64,000 nucleotides of DNA from Onishia taeanensis (GCF_013349955.1 NZ_JABVXC010000003.1:62001-126000); one strand, 5' to 3'. Positions 38,679 to 47,744 are shown, numbered from the stretch's first letter. The notes: generated by a model not told the origin, from the letters alone. Translations and numbers: made by a program.

Positions 38679-40373
38679 ATGTTCCAACTGACCCGCAGCG
38701 TCACCTGGCAGGCCCTTGAACGCCTGCACCAGCAGACCGCCAATGATCGCATCAGCGACTACTTCAAGGCTGACCCTGAGCGCTTCGAGAAGATGAGCCT
38801 GCGCGTCGGTGGACTCTTCCTCGACTACTCCAAGCACCAGGTGTCCGACGAGGTGCTCAAGACACTGCTCGAGCTTGCCGACCACTCCGCCCTGGTGCAG
38901 CGGCGCGCACAGATGTTCTCCGGCGACATCATCAATGTCACCGAAGACCGCCCGGTGCTGCACACCGCCCTGCGCAACCTGAGCGACGAACCGGTCTATG
39001 TGGATGGCAAGAACGTGATGCCGGAAATCCACCAGACCCGCGAACAGATCAAGCGTTTCTCGGAAGAGGTTCGCAGCGGCGAGTGGAAAGGCTACAGCGG
39101 CGAGCGCATCAAGGACGTGGTCAACATCGGCATCGGTGGTTCGGATCTCGGCCCCAACATGGCCTGCCGGGCGCTGCTCAAGCATCGTCATCCCGAGCTG
39201 AACTTCCACTTCGTTTCCAACGTCGATGGCACCCATATCCAAAAGGTGTTGAAGCGCCTCGACCCGGCGACCACGCTGTTCATCGTCTCGACCAAGACGT
39301 TCTCGACCCAGGAGACGCTGCTCAACGCCAAGACCGCCAGGCGCTGGTTCCTCGACGGTGCCGGAGAAGACGCCGATGTAGGCGCTCACTTCATCGCTGC
39401 CTCGACCAATCGCAAGGCAGCGATGGAGTTTGGCATTCGCGAAGAAAACGTCTTCGAGTTCTGGGCCTGGGTCGGCGGGCGTTATTCGATGTGGTCATCG
39501 ATCGGCCTGCCCATCGCGCTATCCATCGGTTTCGAGGGCTTCATCGAGCTGCTCGAGGGCGCCCAGGAGATGGACAGGCATTTCATCGAGGCCCCCTTCG
39601 CCGAGAACATGCCGGTCCTGATGGCGCTGATCGGCATCTGGTACATCAACTTTCACGGCGCCGAGACGCAGGCCATCGTGCCCTATGACCAGGCCCTGCA
39701 TCAGTTGCCCGCCTTTCTGCAGCAGCTCGACATGGAGTCCAACGGCAAGTCGGTGGATATCTTCGGCCAGCCGGTCAACTACAAGACCGGACCGATCGTC
39801 TGGGGCGAGACCGGCTCCAACGGCCAGCATGCTTTCTTCCAGCTGCTGCACCAGGGTACACGCTTCGTGCCGATCGACTTCATCGCCTCGCTGAAGCCCG
39901 AATCCGGCTTCGAAGACCACCACTTCGCGCTGCTGACCAATATGCTCGCCCAGGCCAATGCCTTCATGGAAGGCAGTCAGGACAGCAGCCAGCTCGACCC
40001 CTACAGCTGCCCGGGCAACCGTCCGTCGAGCACCCTATTGCTGGATGAACTAACGCCGAAGAACCTGGGCGCGCTGATTGCCCTCTACGAACACAAGGTG
40101 TTCGTGCAGGGCGTGATCTGGAACATCAACTCCTTCGACCAGTGGGGCGTCCAGCTCGGCAAGCGCATCGCCGGCGAGATCAGCGAACGCATCGACGAGA
40201 ACAGCCAGGACTTCGATGCCTCAACCCAGGGGCTATTGGCCTTGGTTCGCGGTCACTTCGGCGAACGCCAGAGCGGTGCCGCTGCAAAGGCCAAGGCCGC
40301 TGAAGGTGGAAAGAAAAATACCGCCAAGGCCAAGGCCACCCAGTCACCGGCCAAGCAGGATACTTCCTCATGA
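38679..40373 (+). CDS. pgi: glucose-6-phosphate isomerase with Ala/Lys-rich tail
   Basis: This 564-residue enzyme interconverts glucose-6-phosphate and fructose-6-phosphate. Signatures are VVNIGIGGSDLGPNMACRAL, VSTKTFSTQET, FWAWVGGRYSMWSSIGLPIALSIG and the C-terminal GVIWNINSFDQWGVQLGK. The start at 38679 has GGAGG five bases upstream. After the family's usual end, near GLLALVRGHF, a tail of about 40 residues is rich in Ala, Lys and Gly (AAAKAKAAEGGKK, AKAKATQSPAK). It overlaps the fructokinase gene by four bases. Confidence 0.97.
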   Translation: MFQLTRSVTWQALERLHQQTANDRISDYFKADPERFEKMSLRVGGLFLDYSKHQVSDEVLKTLLELADHSALVQRRAQMFSGDIINVTEDRPVLHTALRNLSDEPVYVDGKNVMPEIHQTREQIKRFSEEVRSGEWKGYSGERIKDVVNIGIGGSDLGPNMACRALLKHRHPELNFHFVSNVDGTHIQKVLKRLDPATTLFIVSTKTFSTQETLLNAKTARRWFLDGAGEDADVGAHFIAASTNRKAAMEFGIREENVFEFWAWVGGRYSMWSSIGLPIALSIGFEGFIELLEGAQEMDRHFIEAPFAENMPVLMALIGIWYINFHGAETQAIVPYDQALHQLPAFLQQLDMESNGKSVDIFGQPVNYKTGPIVWGETGSNGQHAFFQLLHQGTRFVPIDFIASLKPESGFEDHHFALLTNMLAQANAFMEGSQDSSQLDPYSCPGNRPSSTLLLDELTPKNLGALIALYEHKVFVQGVIWNINSFDQWGVQLGKRIAGEISERIDENSQDFDASTQGLLALVRGHFGERQSGAAAKAKAAEGGKKNTAKAKATQSPAKQDTSS

Positions 40374-41344
40374 CACCCATCATTGCCTTCGGCGAGGCCC
40401 TCGTCGATATGCTCTCCAGCCGCCTTGGCGACGATACCCAGGGCCCCGAGACCTTTACCCCCTACGCCGGTGGCGCGCCGGCCAATGTCGCCGTGGCCTG
40501 CGCTCGCCTAGGCGTGCCCAGCCGGTTTCTCGGCATGCTCGGCGACGACCACTTCGGCGACTTCCTGGCCGCAGAGCTGGAGTCTCATGGCGTCGATACC
40601 TCGGGCGTAGTGCGCACGCGTGAAGCACGCACTGCGCTTGCCTTCGTCTCTCGCGACGCGGCGGGCGAACGCACTTTCGACTTCTATCGTCCACCGGCAG
40701 CGGACCTGCTGTATCGCCTCGAGCACCTGCCTCCCGGCGTATTCGAGTCCCCAGCGATCCTGCACCTGTGCAGCAACAGCCTGACCGAAGACGGCATCGC
40801 CGAGACCACCCTGAGTCTCGCCGACATGGCCGCCAAGAGCGGAAGCCTGGTCAGCGTCGATGCCAACCTGCGACACAACCTCTGGTCGACCGGCCAGGCT
40901 GAAATCGGTCCGGTGACCCAACTGATCGAGCGTGCTGCCCTGGTCAAGCTATCCCGCGAGGAACTCGACTATCTGCGCGGGGACCACCCGGCCGAAGACT
41001 GGCTGGCCGAGCGCCTGACCGCCGGCGTACGCCTGATTCTGATCACCGATGGTCCTGGCGCAGTCGAAGTGCGCACCGTGAATGGCTGTTTCACCGTCAC
41101 GCCCCCTCCCGTCACCGCGGTGGACACTACCGCCGGCGGCGATGCTTTCATCGGAGGACTGCTGGCCACGCTTGCCGACCAGGACCTGTCTGCCCAGCAA
41201 GCCGGCAACGACTGGTGGCACGAGGAAGCCATACTGCGCCGCGCGGTGAACGTCGCCTGCCGCTGCGGTGCCCACGCGGTCACACGTCCCGGCGCCTATG
41301 AAGCCTTACCAGGGCACGAAGAGCTGGCTGGCTGGCGGCCCTGA
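40370..41344 (+). CDS. PfkB-family fructokinase
   Basis: This 324-residue carbohydrate kinase has the N-terminal FGEALVDMLSS, PYAGGAPANVAVACARLG and the C-terminal ATP/catalytic motif VDTTAGGDAFIGGLLA with D258 as base. The closest PfkB group is fructokinase (ScrK/CscK), which yields fructose-6-phosphate for the neighbouring pgi. A 2-keto-3-deoxygluconate kinase is a less likely alternative. It overlaps pgi by four bases, so the pair is translated together. Confidence 0.88.
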   Translation: MTPIIAFGEALVDMLSSRLGDDTQGPETFTPYAGGAPANVAVACARLGVPSRFLGMLGDDHFGDFLAAELESHGVDTSGVVRTREARTALAFVSRDAAGERTFDFYRPPAADLLYRLEHLPPGVFESPAILHLCSNSLTEDGIAETTLSLADMAAKSGSLVSVDANLRHNLWSTGQAEIGPVTQLIERAALVKLSREELDYLRGDHPAEDWLAERLTAGVRLILITDGPGAVEVRTVNGCFTVTPPPVTAVDTTAGGDAFIGGLLATLADQDLSAQQAGNDWWHEEAILRRAVNVACRCGAHAVTRPGAYEALPGHEELAGWRP

Positions 41345-41467
41345 AACCTGAGGGTCGGACACCTGCAGTACTTACATTAGGCAAACATACTAAAGTTTTT
41401 GACGGCCACTCCGATATATTGTGGTTAGGGGGAGTCTGCCCTTGGCAACTAGCGCTCGGAGCTGGCC

Positions 41468-44032
41468 ATGAAAACACCTGGTAAACATCCTGAAGAAGCG
41501 CGGCGCCTCGCCGCTCTAGAGGCACTTCAGGTCCTTGACACCCCCGCCGAGGACGGCCTGGATGGCCTCACACGCTTGGCCCAGGTCATCTTCGACGTTC
41601 CTATCGCCTTGATCTCACTGGTCGACGACCAACGTCAGTGGTTCAAGTCATGTCATGGCCTCGACATCCGCGAAACGCACCGCGATATTTCCTTCTGTGG
41701 CCATGCCGTCGCCGATGACGCCCCCTTTGTCATCGAAGACGCTGGCAACGATCCAGCCTTCGTCGATCACCCCCTGGTCACCGGCCCCCCGCACATCCGC
41801 TTCTACGCCGGTCACCCGCTGCGCCCTCAGGACGCCATGCCGATCGGCACCCTGTGCTTGATCGACACTCGTCCACGCACTTTCGGCCCTAACGAGCACC
41901 AGCGCTTGGCCATGCTAGCCGCCCAGGCCGAAGAGTTACTGCGCTTGCACCTGCTGCGCCTCGAGGAGGCCGAGAAAAAGACCGAAATCAGGCATCTCAG
42001 CAGTTTGTTGCAAGGCGTCCTCGATAGCAGCCGAGACCCCATCTATGCCCGCAGCACTGGGGGACGCTATCTGACGGCCAACCGCGCTTGCCTGGACAGG
42101 CTGGGACTCGACGGCGTTCCGTCAGATCCCCAGACAGTCGAAGATTACCTGCCTACGCCCATCGCCGAGCGCCTGGCCGCCGCGGAGCAGTCAGTCATTC
42201 GTCTGGGCGAGCCGGAGCGCTTCGTCCTGCCACCGCTAGACCACATGGTGTTCGATGTGACCGTATCGCCACTGCGCGATTCACAGGGCAACATTCGCGG
42301 CACCGTCGGCGTCGCCCACGACATCACCGCCGCTCAGCGACAAGCGGCGCTGCTCAAGGTGCTTCACCACGGCATCACGGACTACCAGGCGCTGATGTCG
42401 GGCGAGCACCTCTGGGAATTCCTGATGGATGGCCTACGAAAACTCACCGGCAGCGACTATGCGCTGATCGGCGAAGTCATCGAGGTCGAAGGGCATTCCG
42501 CCCTGAAGATTCATGCCATCACCGACCTGAGCTGGAGCGAGGAATCTCGTAAACTGATGTTGCGGCTGCGCAGTGGCGACATGACGCTGGACAATCCCAA
42601 CAGCCTGCTTGGTCGGGTGTTCGCCCACGGCGAAACGGTGATGACCAATGACCTCGCTTCACACCCTCATCGCGGTGGCTTTCCTTCCGGTCACCCCAAC
42701 ATCCACAACTATCTCGGCGTACCGATTCATGACGGCGACAAGGTGATCGGCATGTACGCCATCGCCAACAGCCCCCAGCGTTTCGACAAGGCGTTGCTCG
42801 ACTGGATCGAGCCCTTTACGGCAACCTGTGCGCTGTTGATCAACTTCTATCGTCAGCGAGCACAGCGCGAGAACATCATTGCCGAACTGGCTGCCGCAAG
42901 AGACCAGGCGGAAAAGGCCAACCTGGCCAAGAGCGACTTTCTGTCTTCGATGAGTCATGAGCTGCGCACCCCGCTCAACGCGATTCTCGGCTTCGCTCAG
43001 TTGCTTGCCAACAGCCGCAAAGCGCCGCTCAACGAGCGCCAGCAGCGCCAGGTCCAACAGATCGAAAAGAGCGGCCATCATCTGCTCGGCTTGATCAATG
43101 AGGTACTTGATCTCGCCAAGATCGAAGCCGGCCGCCTGCAGCTTTCCCTGGAGCCCCTGTCGATTGGCAGCCTTATCAAGGATGCCAGTGACACCCTGGC
43201 AGGCATCGCCGAGAACGCCGGCATCAATCTGACGGCCGAGACACCCGAGCCGGATGTTGCCGTGGTCGCCGACTATACCCGCACCAAGCAGGTGCTCTTG
43301 AACCTGATGTCCAATGCCATCAAATACAACCGTGAAGCCGGGTGCGTGAAACTCTACGTCACACAGATCGACTCTCGTGTGCGCGTCACCGTCAGTGACA
43401 CCGGCCTCGGCATTCCCGACAAGCATAAAGCAGAGCTTTTCGAGCCCTTCCAACGACTTGCTGCCGAACACAGTGCCATTGAGGGCACCGGGATTGGCCT
43501 GGCCATCACCCGCGAGCTGGTTGAGCACATGCAGGGCACCATCGGCGTCGAAAGCACTCCTGGCGAGGGCAGCGACTTCTGGTTCGAACTACCCTTGGCG
43601 GTTAACGGTGAGGCACAGGCAGATGTCGCCTCGCCGGATGCACGAGCAACAGACACCCTGCTGACGAGTCATCGGCTGCTCTATATCGAAGACAACCCAA
43701 CCAACCAGCGCCTCATGGAGGACATCATCGAGGACCTCGAGGGTTTCAGCCTGCAGGTGGTGCCCAGCGCTGAAGTCGGCCTCGAGTTGATCCGTCACTC
43801 CCCCCCAGACCTGGTGCTGATGGACCTGCACCTGCCGGGCATGGACGGCTATCAGGCACTTGACACCTTGCGCCGATCTCACGCGCATGCCGATCTGCCG
43901 GTGGTCGCTCTGTCGGCCAATGCCATGGCTCATGACCAGCAACGCGGCCTAAAGGCTGGATTCGATGCCTATCTCACCAAGCCGCTGGAGCTAGGCACCT
44001 TTAGTGAGACGCTGGCCCGCCTGCTGTCCTGA
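41468..44032 (+). CDS. hybrid histidine kinase, GAF-PAS-GAF-HisKA-HATPase-REC
   Basis: This 854-residue protein shows no membrane helices and is probably a cytoplasmic sensor. Domains in order are GAF (about 20-165), PAS (175-292), GAF (305-465), a phosphoacceptor helix with H497 in SSMSHELRTPLNAILGF, an ATPase domain with N616 in NLMSNAIKYN and a DTGLGIP G-box, and a C-terminal receiver with D786 in LVLMDLHLPGMDGY. The first GAF, with DVPIALISLVDDQRQWFKS, is of the type common in redox or ligand-sensing kinases. It lies about 120 bp after fructokinase and just before a REC-EAL gene, its probable partner. Signal unknown. Confidence 0.93.
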   Translation: MKTPGKHPEEARRLAALEALQVLDTPAEDGLDGLTRLAQVIFDVPIALISLVDDQRQWFKSCHGLDIRETHRDISFCGHAVADDAPFVIEDAGNDPAFVDHPLVTGPPHIRFYAGHPLRPQDAMPIGTLCLIDTRPRTFGPNEHQRLAMLAAQAEELLRLHLLRLEEAEKKTEIRHLSSLLQGVLDSSRDPIYARSTGGRYLTANRACLDRLGLDGVPSDPQTVEDYLPTPIAERLAAAEQSVIRLGEPERFVLPPLDHMVFDVTVSPLRDSQGNIRGTVGVAHDITAAQRQAALLKVLHHGITDYQALMSGEHLWEFLMDGLRKLTGSDYALIGEVIEVEGHSALKIHAITDLSWSEESRKLMLRLRSGDMTLDNPNSLLGRVFAHGETVMTNDLASHPHRGGFPSGHPNIHNYLGVPIHDGDKVIGMYAIANSPQRFDKALLDWIEPFTATCALLINFYRQRAQRENIIAELAAARDQAEKANLAKSDFLSSMSHELRTPLNAILGFAQLLANSRKAPLNERQQRQVQQIEKSGHHLLGLINEVLDLAKIEAGRLQLSLEPLSIGSLIKDASDTLAGIAENAGINLTAETPEPDVAVVADYTRTKQVLLNLMSNAIKYNREAGCVKLYVTQIDSRVRVTVSDTGLGIPDKHKAELFEPFQRLAAEHSAIEGTGIGLAITRELVEHMQGTIGVESTPGEGSDFWFELPLAVNGEAQADVASPDARATDTLLTSHRLLYIEDNPTNQRLMEDIIEDLEGFSLQVVPSAEVGLELIRHSPPDLVLMDLHLPGMDGYQALDTLRRSHAHADLPVVALSANAMAHDQQRGLKAGFDAYLTKPLELGTFSETLARLLS

Positions 44033-44128
44033 TATTCGATGTTCGACACCCGGTGCTCGATGCCCGGTGCTCGATGCCCGATACCTGATGCCCGATGCCC
44101 GATGCCCGATGCCCGATGCCCGATGCCC
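44031..44128. repeat. 14-unit heptanucleotide tandem array
   Basis: Fourteen consecutive 7-bp units run from the histidine kinase stop codon towards the EAL gene. The last eight start at 44073; seven of them are GATGCCC and one is GATACCT. The first six are diverged (GATATTC, GATGTTC, GACACCC, GGTGCTC, GATGCCC, GGTGCTC). The array lies in the leader of the next gene, ending about 30 bp before its TTG start. Confidence 0.96.
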
Positions 44129-44159
44129 ATATGATGCTCGCGACTCGAGGAGTCCTAGA

Positions 44160-45923
44160 TTGACGGATGACACCGCCCTGACCCATAAACGCCTGCTGGT
44201 GGTTGACGATAATCCGACCAATGTCGAACTGCTGCTCGATCTGCTCGACGAGCATGGCTTCGAGAACGTCACCAGCACCTGCGACAGCACGCGCGTGGTG
44301 TCACTCTGCGAGGCCGACTACCCGGACCTGATTCTCCTCGATATCCGCATGCCGAACCTCGACGGCCATGGCGTCATGAGTGCCCTTACGGAACGCTTCG
44401 GCTTTCAAGCGCCACCGGTGATCGTGCTCACCGCCCAGCACGACCATGAGACCCGGCAGACAGCCCTGTCGCTGGGCGCGCGTGATTTCCTGACCAAGCC
44501 ATTTCGTCACGACGAGGTCTTGCAGCGCATCAACAACGTTCTCTCGGTTCAGCACCGCTTCGAGGTCCGTGATCAGCAAGCAGAAGCCCTCGAACACCTG
44601 GTCGCACAGCGCACCCAAGCGCTCGAGCGACAGGCGCGAACCAACCCCACCACCGGCCTGCCCAACCGCCAGGGACTGACCCTGGTCCTCGAGGAGCTGT
44701 CGCAGCTGGACGAATCTACCGGCATCCTCTTCATCGCCCTGGATGGACTGGATGACATCATGCGACTGCATGGCTACGGCACCATCGAGGCGCTGCTCAA
44801 CCGCCTCGGCCAACAGCTGTCGGCGACGCTGCCGCCTTCCCATGTCGTCGGCCCTTGGGGAGGGACTGAATGGCTGGTGATCTGCCCCGATCCCGAGAAT
44901 ACCGCTGCTCTGGTTGAACTTGCCGACAGTCTGTGTCGCCTGGTTCATCAGGATCATCCCGTAGGCGATCTGCTACTGCCCATCAAGGCACGCATCGGCA
45001 TCTGCCAGGCCAGCCACTTCGACCCCGAGCGTCTGATCCACCAGGCCGCTCTGGCCCTTCCTCATGGTTACGCGCCGATGGTGCAGTACTACTCCGAAGC
45101 CCTTGAGCAACAACAACGACGTCGCCTGAAACTACAACAGGCCCTGCGCGGCGCAGGAGATAGAGGAGAGCTCGAACTGGCCTTCCAACCCAAGGTCGAC
45201 CTGGCCAGCGGACGAGCAGTCGGTGCCGAAGCGCTGCTGCGCTGGCACCATCCCGACTTCGGTACCGTCTCGCCGGCCGACTTTATCCCCCTGGCCGAAG
45301 CCAGCGGTGACATTCTCGCCATCGGCGACTGGGTTATCGATGCGGCGCTCGGGCACCTCAAGGCATGGCAGCAGGAAGCCTGGATCGATGAGGACTTCCA
45401 CCTCGCCATCAACGTAGCCGCCCGCCAGCTGTCACGACAGGATTTTGCTGAACGGCTGCTCGAGCGACTGCGCCGCCACGGTCTGCCCGGCACCAGCCTG
45501 GGACTCGAAGTCACCGAATCGGGCCTGATGGTGGATGTCGACCTGGCCCGTGAACAGCTTACCCTTCTCGCTCGCGCCGGCACTCGTATCGCCATCGATG
45601 ACTTCGGCACCGGCTACTCGTCGCTTGCCTACTTGAAGACCCTCCCGGTCAGCACTCTGAAGATCGATCGCGCTTTCGTCAGCCCGCTGCCGGATAGCGA
45701 TGAAGACCGCAATCTAGCGGCTACCGTCATCGCCATGGCACACAGCTTCTGTTGCGATGTGGTGGCCGAAGGCATCGAACAAGCCGCCCAGGCCGCCATG
45801 CTCTACGACCTTGGCTGCGAAACCGCTCAAGGCTACTACTACTCACGCCCGCTACCGTCCGAGGCCTTCGCCGACTGGTATCGCCAGCAGCAAGCAACGA
45901 TGGCTCAGTTCTCACCCAGATAG
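44160..45923 (+). CDS. response regulator with degenerate GGDEF and intact EAL domain
   Basis: This 587-residue protein has a receiver (10-130, phosphoacceptor D61 in LILLDIRMPNLDG, K113 in LTKPF), a degenerate GGDEF domain (160-300, GGTEW in place of the motif) and a complete EAL domain (335-580). EAL residues are E357 in GAEALLRW, N in INVAARQ, E453 in LEVTES, DDFGTGYSSL at 480-489, K501 and E537 in AEGIE. It should hydrolyse cyclic di-GMP when phosphorylated. I chose a TTG start at 44160, with GAGGAG seven bases upstream; the frame stays open to 44004 only through the heptamer array. Confidence 0.93.
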   Translation: MTDDTALTHKRLLVVDDNPTNVELLLDLLDEHGFENVTSTCDSTRVVSLCEADYPDLILLDIRMPNLDGHGVMSALTERFGFQAPPVIVLTAQHDHETRQTALSLGARDFLTKPFRHDEVLQRINNVLSVQHRFEVRDQQAEALEHLVAQRTQALERQARTNPTTGLPNRQGLTLVLEELSQLDESTGILFIALDGLDDIMRLHGYGTIEALLNRLGQQLSATLPPSHVVGPWGGTEWLVICPDPENTAALVELADSLCRLVHQDHPVGDLLLPIKARIGICQASHFDPERLIHQAALALPHGYAPMVQYYSEALEQQQRRRLKLQQALRGAGDRGELELAFQPKVDLASGRAVGAEALLRWHHPDFGTVSPADFIPLAEASGDILAIGDWVIDAALGHLKAWQQEAWIDEDFHLAINVAARQLSRQDFAERLLERLRRHGLPGTSLGLEVTESGLMVDVDLAREQLTLLARAGTRIAIDDFGTGYSSLAYLKTLPVSTLKIDRAFVSPLPDSDEDRNLAATVIAMAHSFCCDVVAEGIEQAAQAAMLYDLGCETAQGYYYSRPLPSEAFADWYRQQQATMAQFSPR

Positions 45924-45975
45924 CCCCTCTCGGCGGAGCGTTCCTTCGGTAGTGCTGCGCAGCGACTCGCCAGAT

Positions 45976-46001
45976 AAAAAAAGACCCGCCAGCGGCGGGT
46001 C
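45976..46001 (-). terminator. intrinsic terminator of the zwf-pgl-eda operon
   Basis: An 8-bp stem GACCCGCC/GGCGGGTC with a three-base loop is followed on the minus strand by seven T residues. It is about 65 bp past the eda stop, between two convergent genes. Confidence 0.92.
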
Positions 46002-46064
46002 GAACAACAGCAGAGCTGTCGAGAGAGAAACGTTAAGCGATGAAGGACTCTGCCAGCGGCGGGC

Positions 46065-46727
46065 TCAGTGGTGGAAACGCTCGGCAGCCTGACGGGCCAG
46101 CTCGCGGATGCCATCCCAGTCCTCGGCCTCGACCAACGCCTGGGGCGTCAGCCAGGAACCGCCGACGCACATCACGTTAGGCAGTTTGAGGTAGTCCTCG
46201 GCATTATCGACGGTGATGCCGCCGGTCGGACAGAAGCGCGCCTCGGGAATCGGGCCCCCGAAGGACTTGATGGCCTTGGCACCGCCGCTGGATTCCGCCG
46301 GGAAGAACTTGAAGCGACGATAGCCATACTGCCAGCCGGTCATCAGCTCAGAGATGGTGGAAATGCCGGGCAGCATGGGCACCGGGCTCTCGACCCCATA
46401 GCGATACAGCGCCTCGGTCGCCCCGGGAGTCACCACGAAATCGGCCCCGACCTGTTCGGCCTGACGGTACTGAGCCGGCGTCAGCACGGTGCCAACGCCG
46501 ATGCTGGCGCCGGGCAGCGCTTCGCGCATGCGGCGAATGGCCTCGAGCGCGCAGTCGGTACGCAGGGTGATCTCCAGCACTGGCAGGCCGCCCTCGACCA
46601 GAGCGCGCGCCAGAGGAACGGCATCTTCGATGCGTTCGATGGTGATCACCGGGATCACCTCGGCCTTAAGACAGATGCTGTCGAGTTCGGTCGTGCGGGT
46701 GGAAGGCAGCTGCTTGTCGATGGTCAT
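46065..46727 (-). CDS. eda: 2-keto-3-deoxy-6-phosphogluconate aldolase
   Basis: This 220-residue enzyme splits KDPG into pyruvate and glyceraldehyde-3-phosphate. The Schiff-base lysine is K140 in RFKFFPAE, and catalytic E52 is in PVLEITLRT. IGVGTVLTPAQ and FCPTGGI are phosphate-binding segments. The start at 46727 has GGAG six bases upstream. It is the last gene of the zwf-pgl-eda order but is separated from pgl by two long palindromic elements, the nearer of which begins about 20 bases from its start codon. Confidence 0.97.
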   Translation of the reverse strand: MTIDKQLPSTRTTELDSICLKAEVIPVITIERIEDAVPLARALVEGGLPVLEITLRTDCALEAIRRMREALPGASIGVGTVLTPAQYRQAEQVGADFVVTPGATEALYRYGVESPVPMLPGISTISELMTGWQYGYRRFKFFPAESSGGAKAIKSFGGPIPEARFCPTGGITVDNAEDYLKLPNVMCVGGSWLTPQALVEAEDWDGIRELARQAAERFHH

Positions 46728-46746
46728 GATGGTCTCCAAAAAATCA

Positions 46747-46890
46747 AGGAAGCGCTGAATCAATCGTCGAGCGGTTCAAGCACAAGGCGCACGGAGCACA
46801 GGAACCGGGGCATATGCGGTATATGTGAGGATTCCGAGCACCGCACAACGCAGTGATTGAAACGCGCAGGCATTCATTCAGTGTTTCCTA
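46747..46890. repeat. long imperfect palindrome upstream of eda
   Basis: The two halves of this ~144-bp block are imperfect inverted repeats about a centre near 46817 (CATATGCGGTATATG). Outer pairs include AGGAA.C.CTGAAT.AAT on the left and its complement around 46876-46889. I count roughly 60-65 percent pairing with a small gap. As RNA it would form one long hairpin just upstream of the eda ribosome-binding site. It resembles dispersed intergenic repeats I associate with Halomonadaceae genomes, from memory. Confidence 0.75.
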
Positions 46891-47034
46891 GGCTTTATCT
46901 GAAAAGTCGACGAGCGAAGACCAGACAAGGCAAAAATCGGCGAAAGCGCGGAGTTTACGGGGTGTAAATGAGCATCTTGAGCCGATGTTTAACGCCGTAT
47001 GGCCGAGCGCAGTACTTTTCAGACATTGCCTAGG
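46887..47034. mobile_element. 148-bp MITE-like element with 21-bp terminal inverted repeats
   Basis: The ends are CCTAGGCTTTATCTGAAAAG (46887 on) and, on the opposite strand from 47034, CCTAGGCAATGTCTGAAAAG; 18 of 21 bases match. Inside, AAAATCGGC/GCCGATGTTT and TTTAC-GGGGT-GTAAA form further nested dyads. It encodes no protein. Its right end supplies the TAG stop codon of pgl, and its left end abuts the eda-side palindrome. The structure fits a non-autonomous miniature element, though no transposase or clear target duplication is visible. Confidence 0.7.
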
Positions 47035-47695
47035 GCGCCCAGTAGATCGCCAGCGGGCAAGCAAGGAAGGCGCGAATCGGCAGCGCTTGCACATCATCGC
47101 CGCCGAGGGCCGCGGCCAGTTTGGAACGCTTGCCCTCGCCGTTGAGATGTAGCACATGGCGCTTGGACTGATGCAGCCGGTCGGCGCTCAGCGTAATGCG
47201 TGCCTGGGGCTGGCTGGGAGTACGCACCGCAACGACCGTCGCTTCGGTACTCAGCGCCAACGGCAGTTCCTGGCTATCCGGGAACAGCGAGGCCGTATGG
47301 CCATCGTCGCCCATGCCGAGAATGACCACGCTCGCCGGCCAGCTAAGCCCTGCCAGGCGCTCGCCGACGACCGCCGCACCCTGTTCCGGGGTAGCATCGT
47401 CGGTGGTCAGAGGCACAAAATTGGCGGCAGCCGCTTCTGCCGTCAGCAAATGCTCGCGCACCAGCCGGGCATTGCTGTCGGAAGCCGACTCGGCGACCCA
47501 GCGCTCGTCGGCCAGCGTCACGTCGATACGCGACCATGGCAGCGACTTGGTGGCCAGCGCATGGAAGAACGGCACCGGAGTAGAGCCGCCGGAGACCACC
47601 AGCAAGGCCCTGTCCTGTGCTGCGAGATCTGCGCGCAGCGCTTCGGCCACGGCCTCAGCCAACTGCTGGGCCAAATGTTCGCGACTGGTGCTCAT
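47030..47695 (-). CDS. pgl: 6-phosphogluconolactonase
   Basis: This 221-residue enzyme hydrolyses 6-phosphogluconolactone. Signatures are LLVVSGGSTPVPFFHALATKSLPWSRIDVTLADERWV and VVILGMGDDGHTASLFPDSQEL, both DevB/NagB-like. The start at 47695 has GAGGA six bases upstream. The end, LAIYWAP, is a natural C-terminus; its stop codon lies within the terminal repeat of the inserted element. It follows zwf by 49 bp. Confidence 0.95.
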   Translation of the reverse strand: MSTSREHLAQQLAEAVAEALRADLAAQDRALLVVSGGSTPVPFFHALATKSLPWSRIDVTLADERWVAESASDSNARLVREHLLTAEAAAANFVPLTTDDATPEQGAAVVGERLAGLSWPASVVILGMGDDGHTASLFPDSQELPLALSTEATVVAVRTPSQPQARITLSADRLHQSKRHVLHLNGEGKRSKLAAALGGDDVQALPIRAFLACPLAIYWAP

Positions 47696-47719
47696 GTTGC
47701 ATCCTCGTGCAGTTATCGT

Positions 47720-47741
47720 GGTGCCCCGCTCGCGGGGCACC
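47720..47741 (-). repeat. perfect hairpin between zwf and pgl
   Basis: GGTGCCCCGC and its complement fill the 49-bp gap between zwf and pgl as a 10-bp perfect dyad with a two-base centre. No T-run follows, so it is more likely a message-stability or differential-expression element than a terminator. Confidence 0.75.
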
Positions 47742-47744
47742 GGG

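Noticed and set aside
44004..44159. N-terminal extension of the EAL protein made from the heptamer array
   Set aside because: Cys/Pro/Asp-Ala-Arg repeats are a translation of the array; a well-placed Shine-Dalgarno and TTG follow it.
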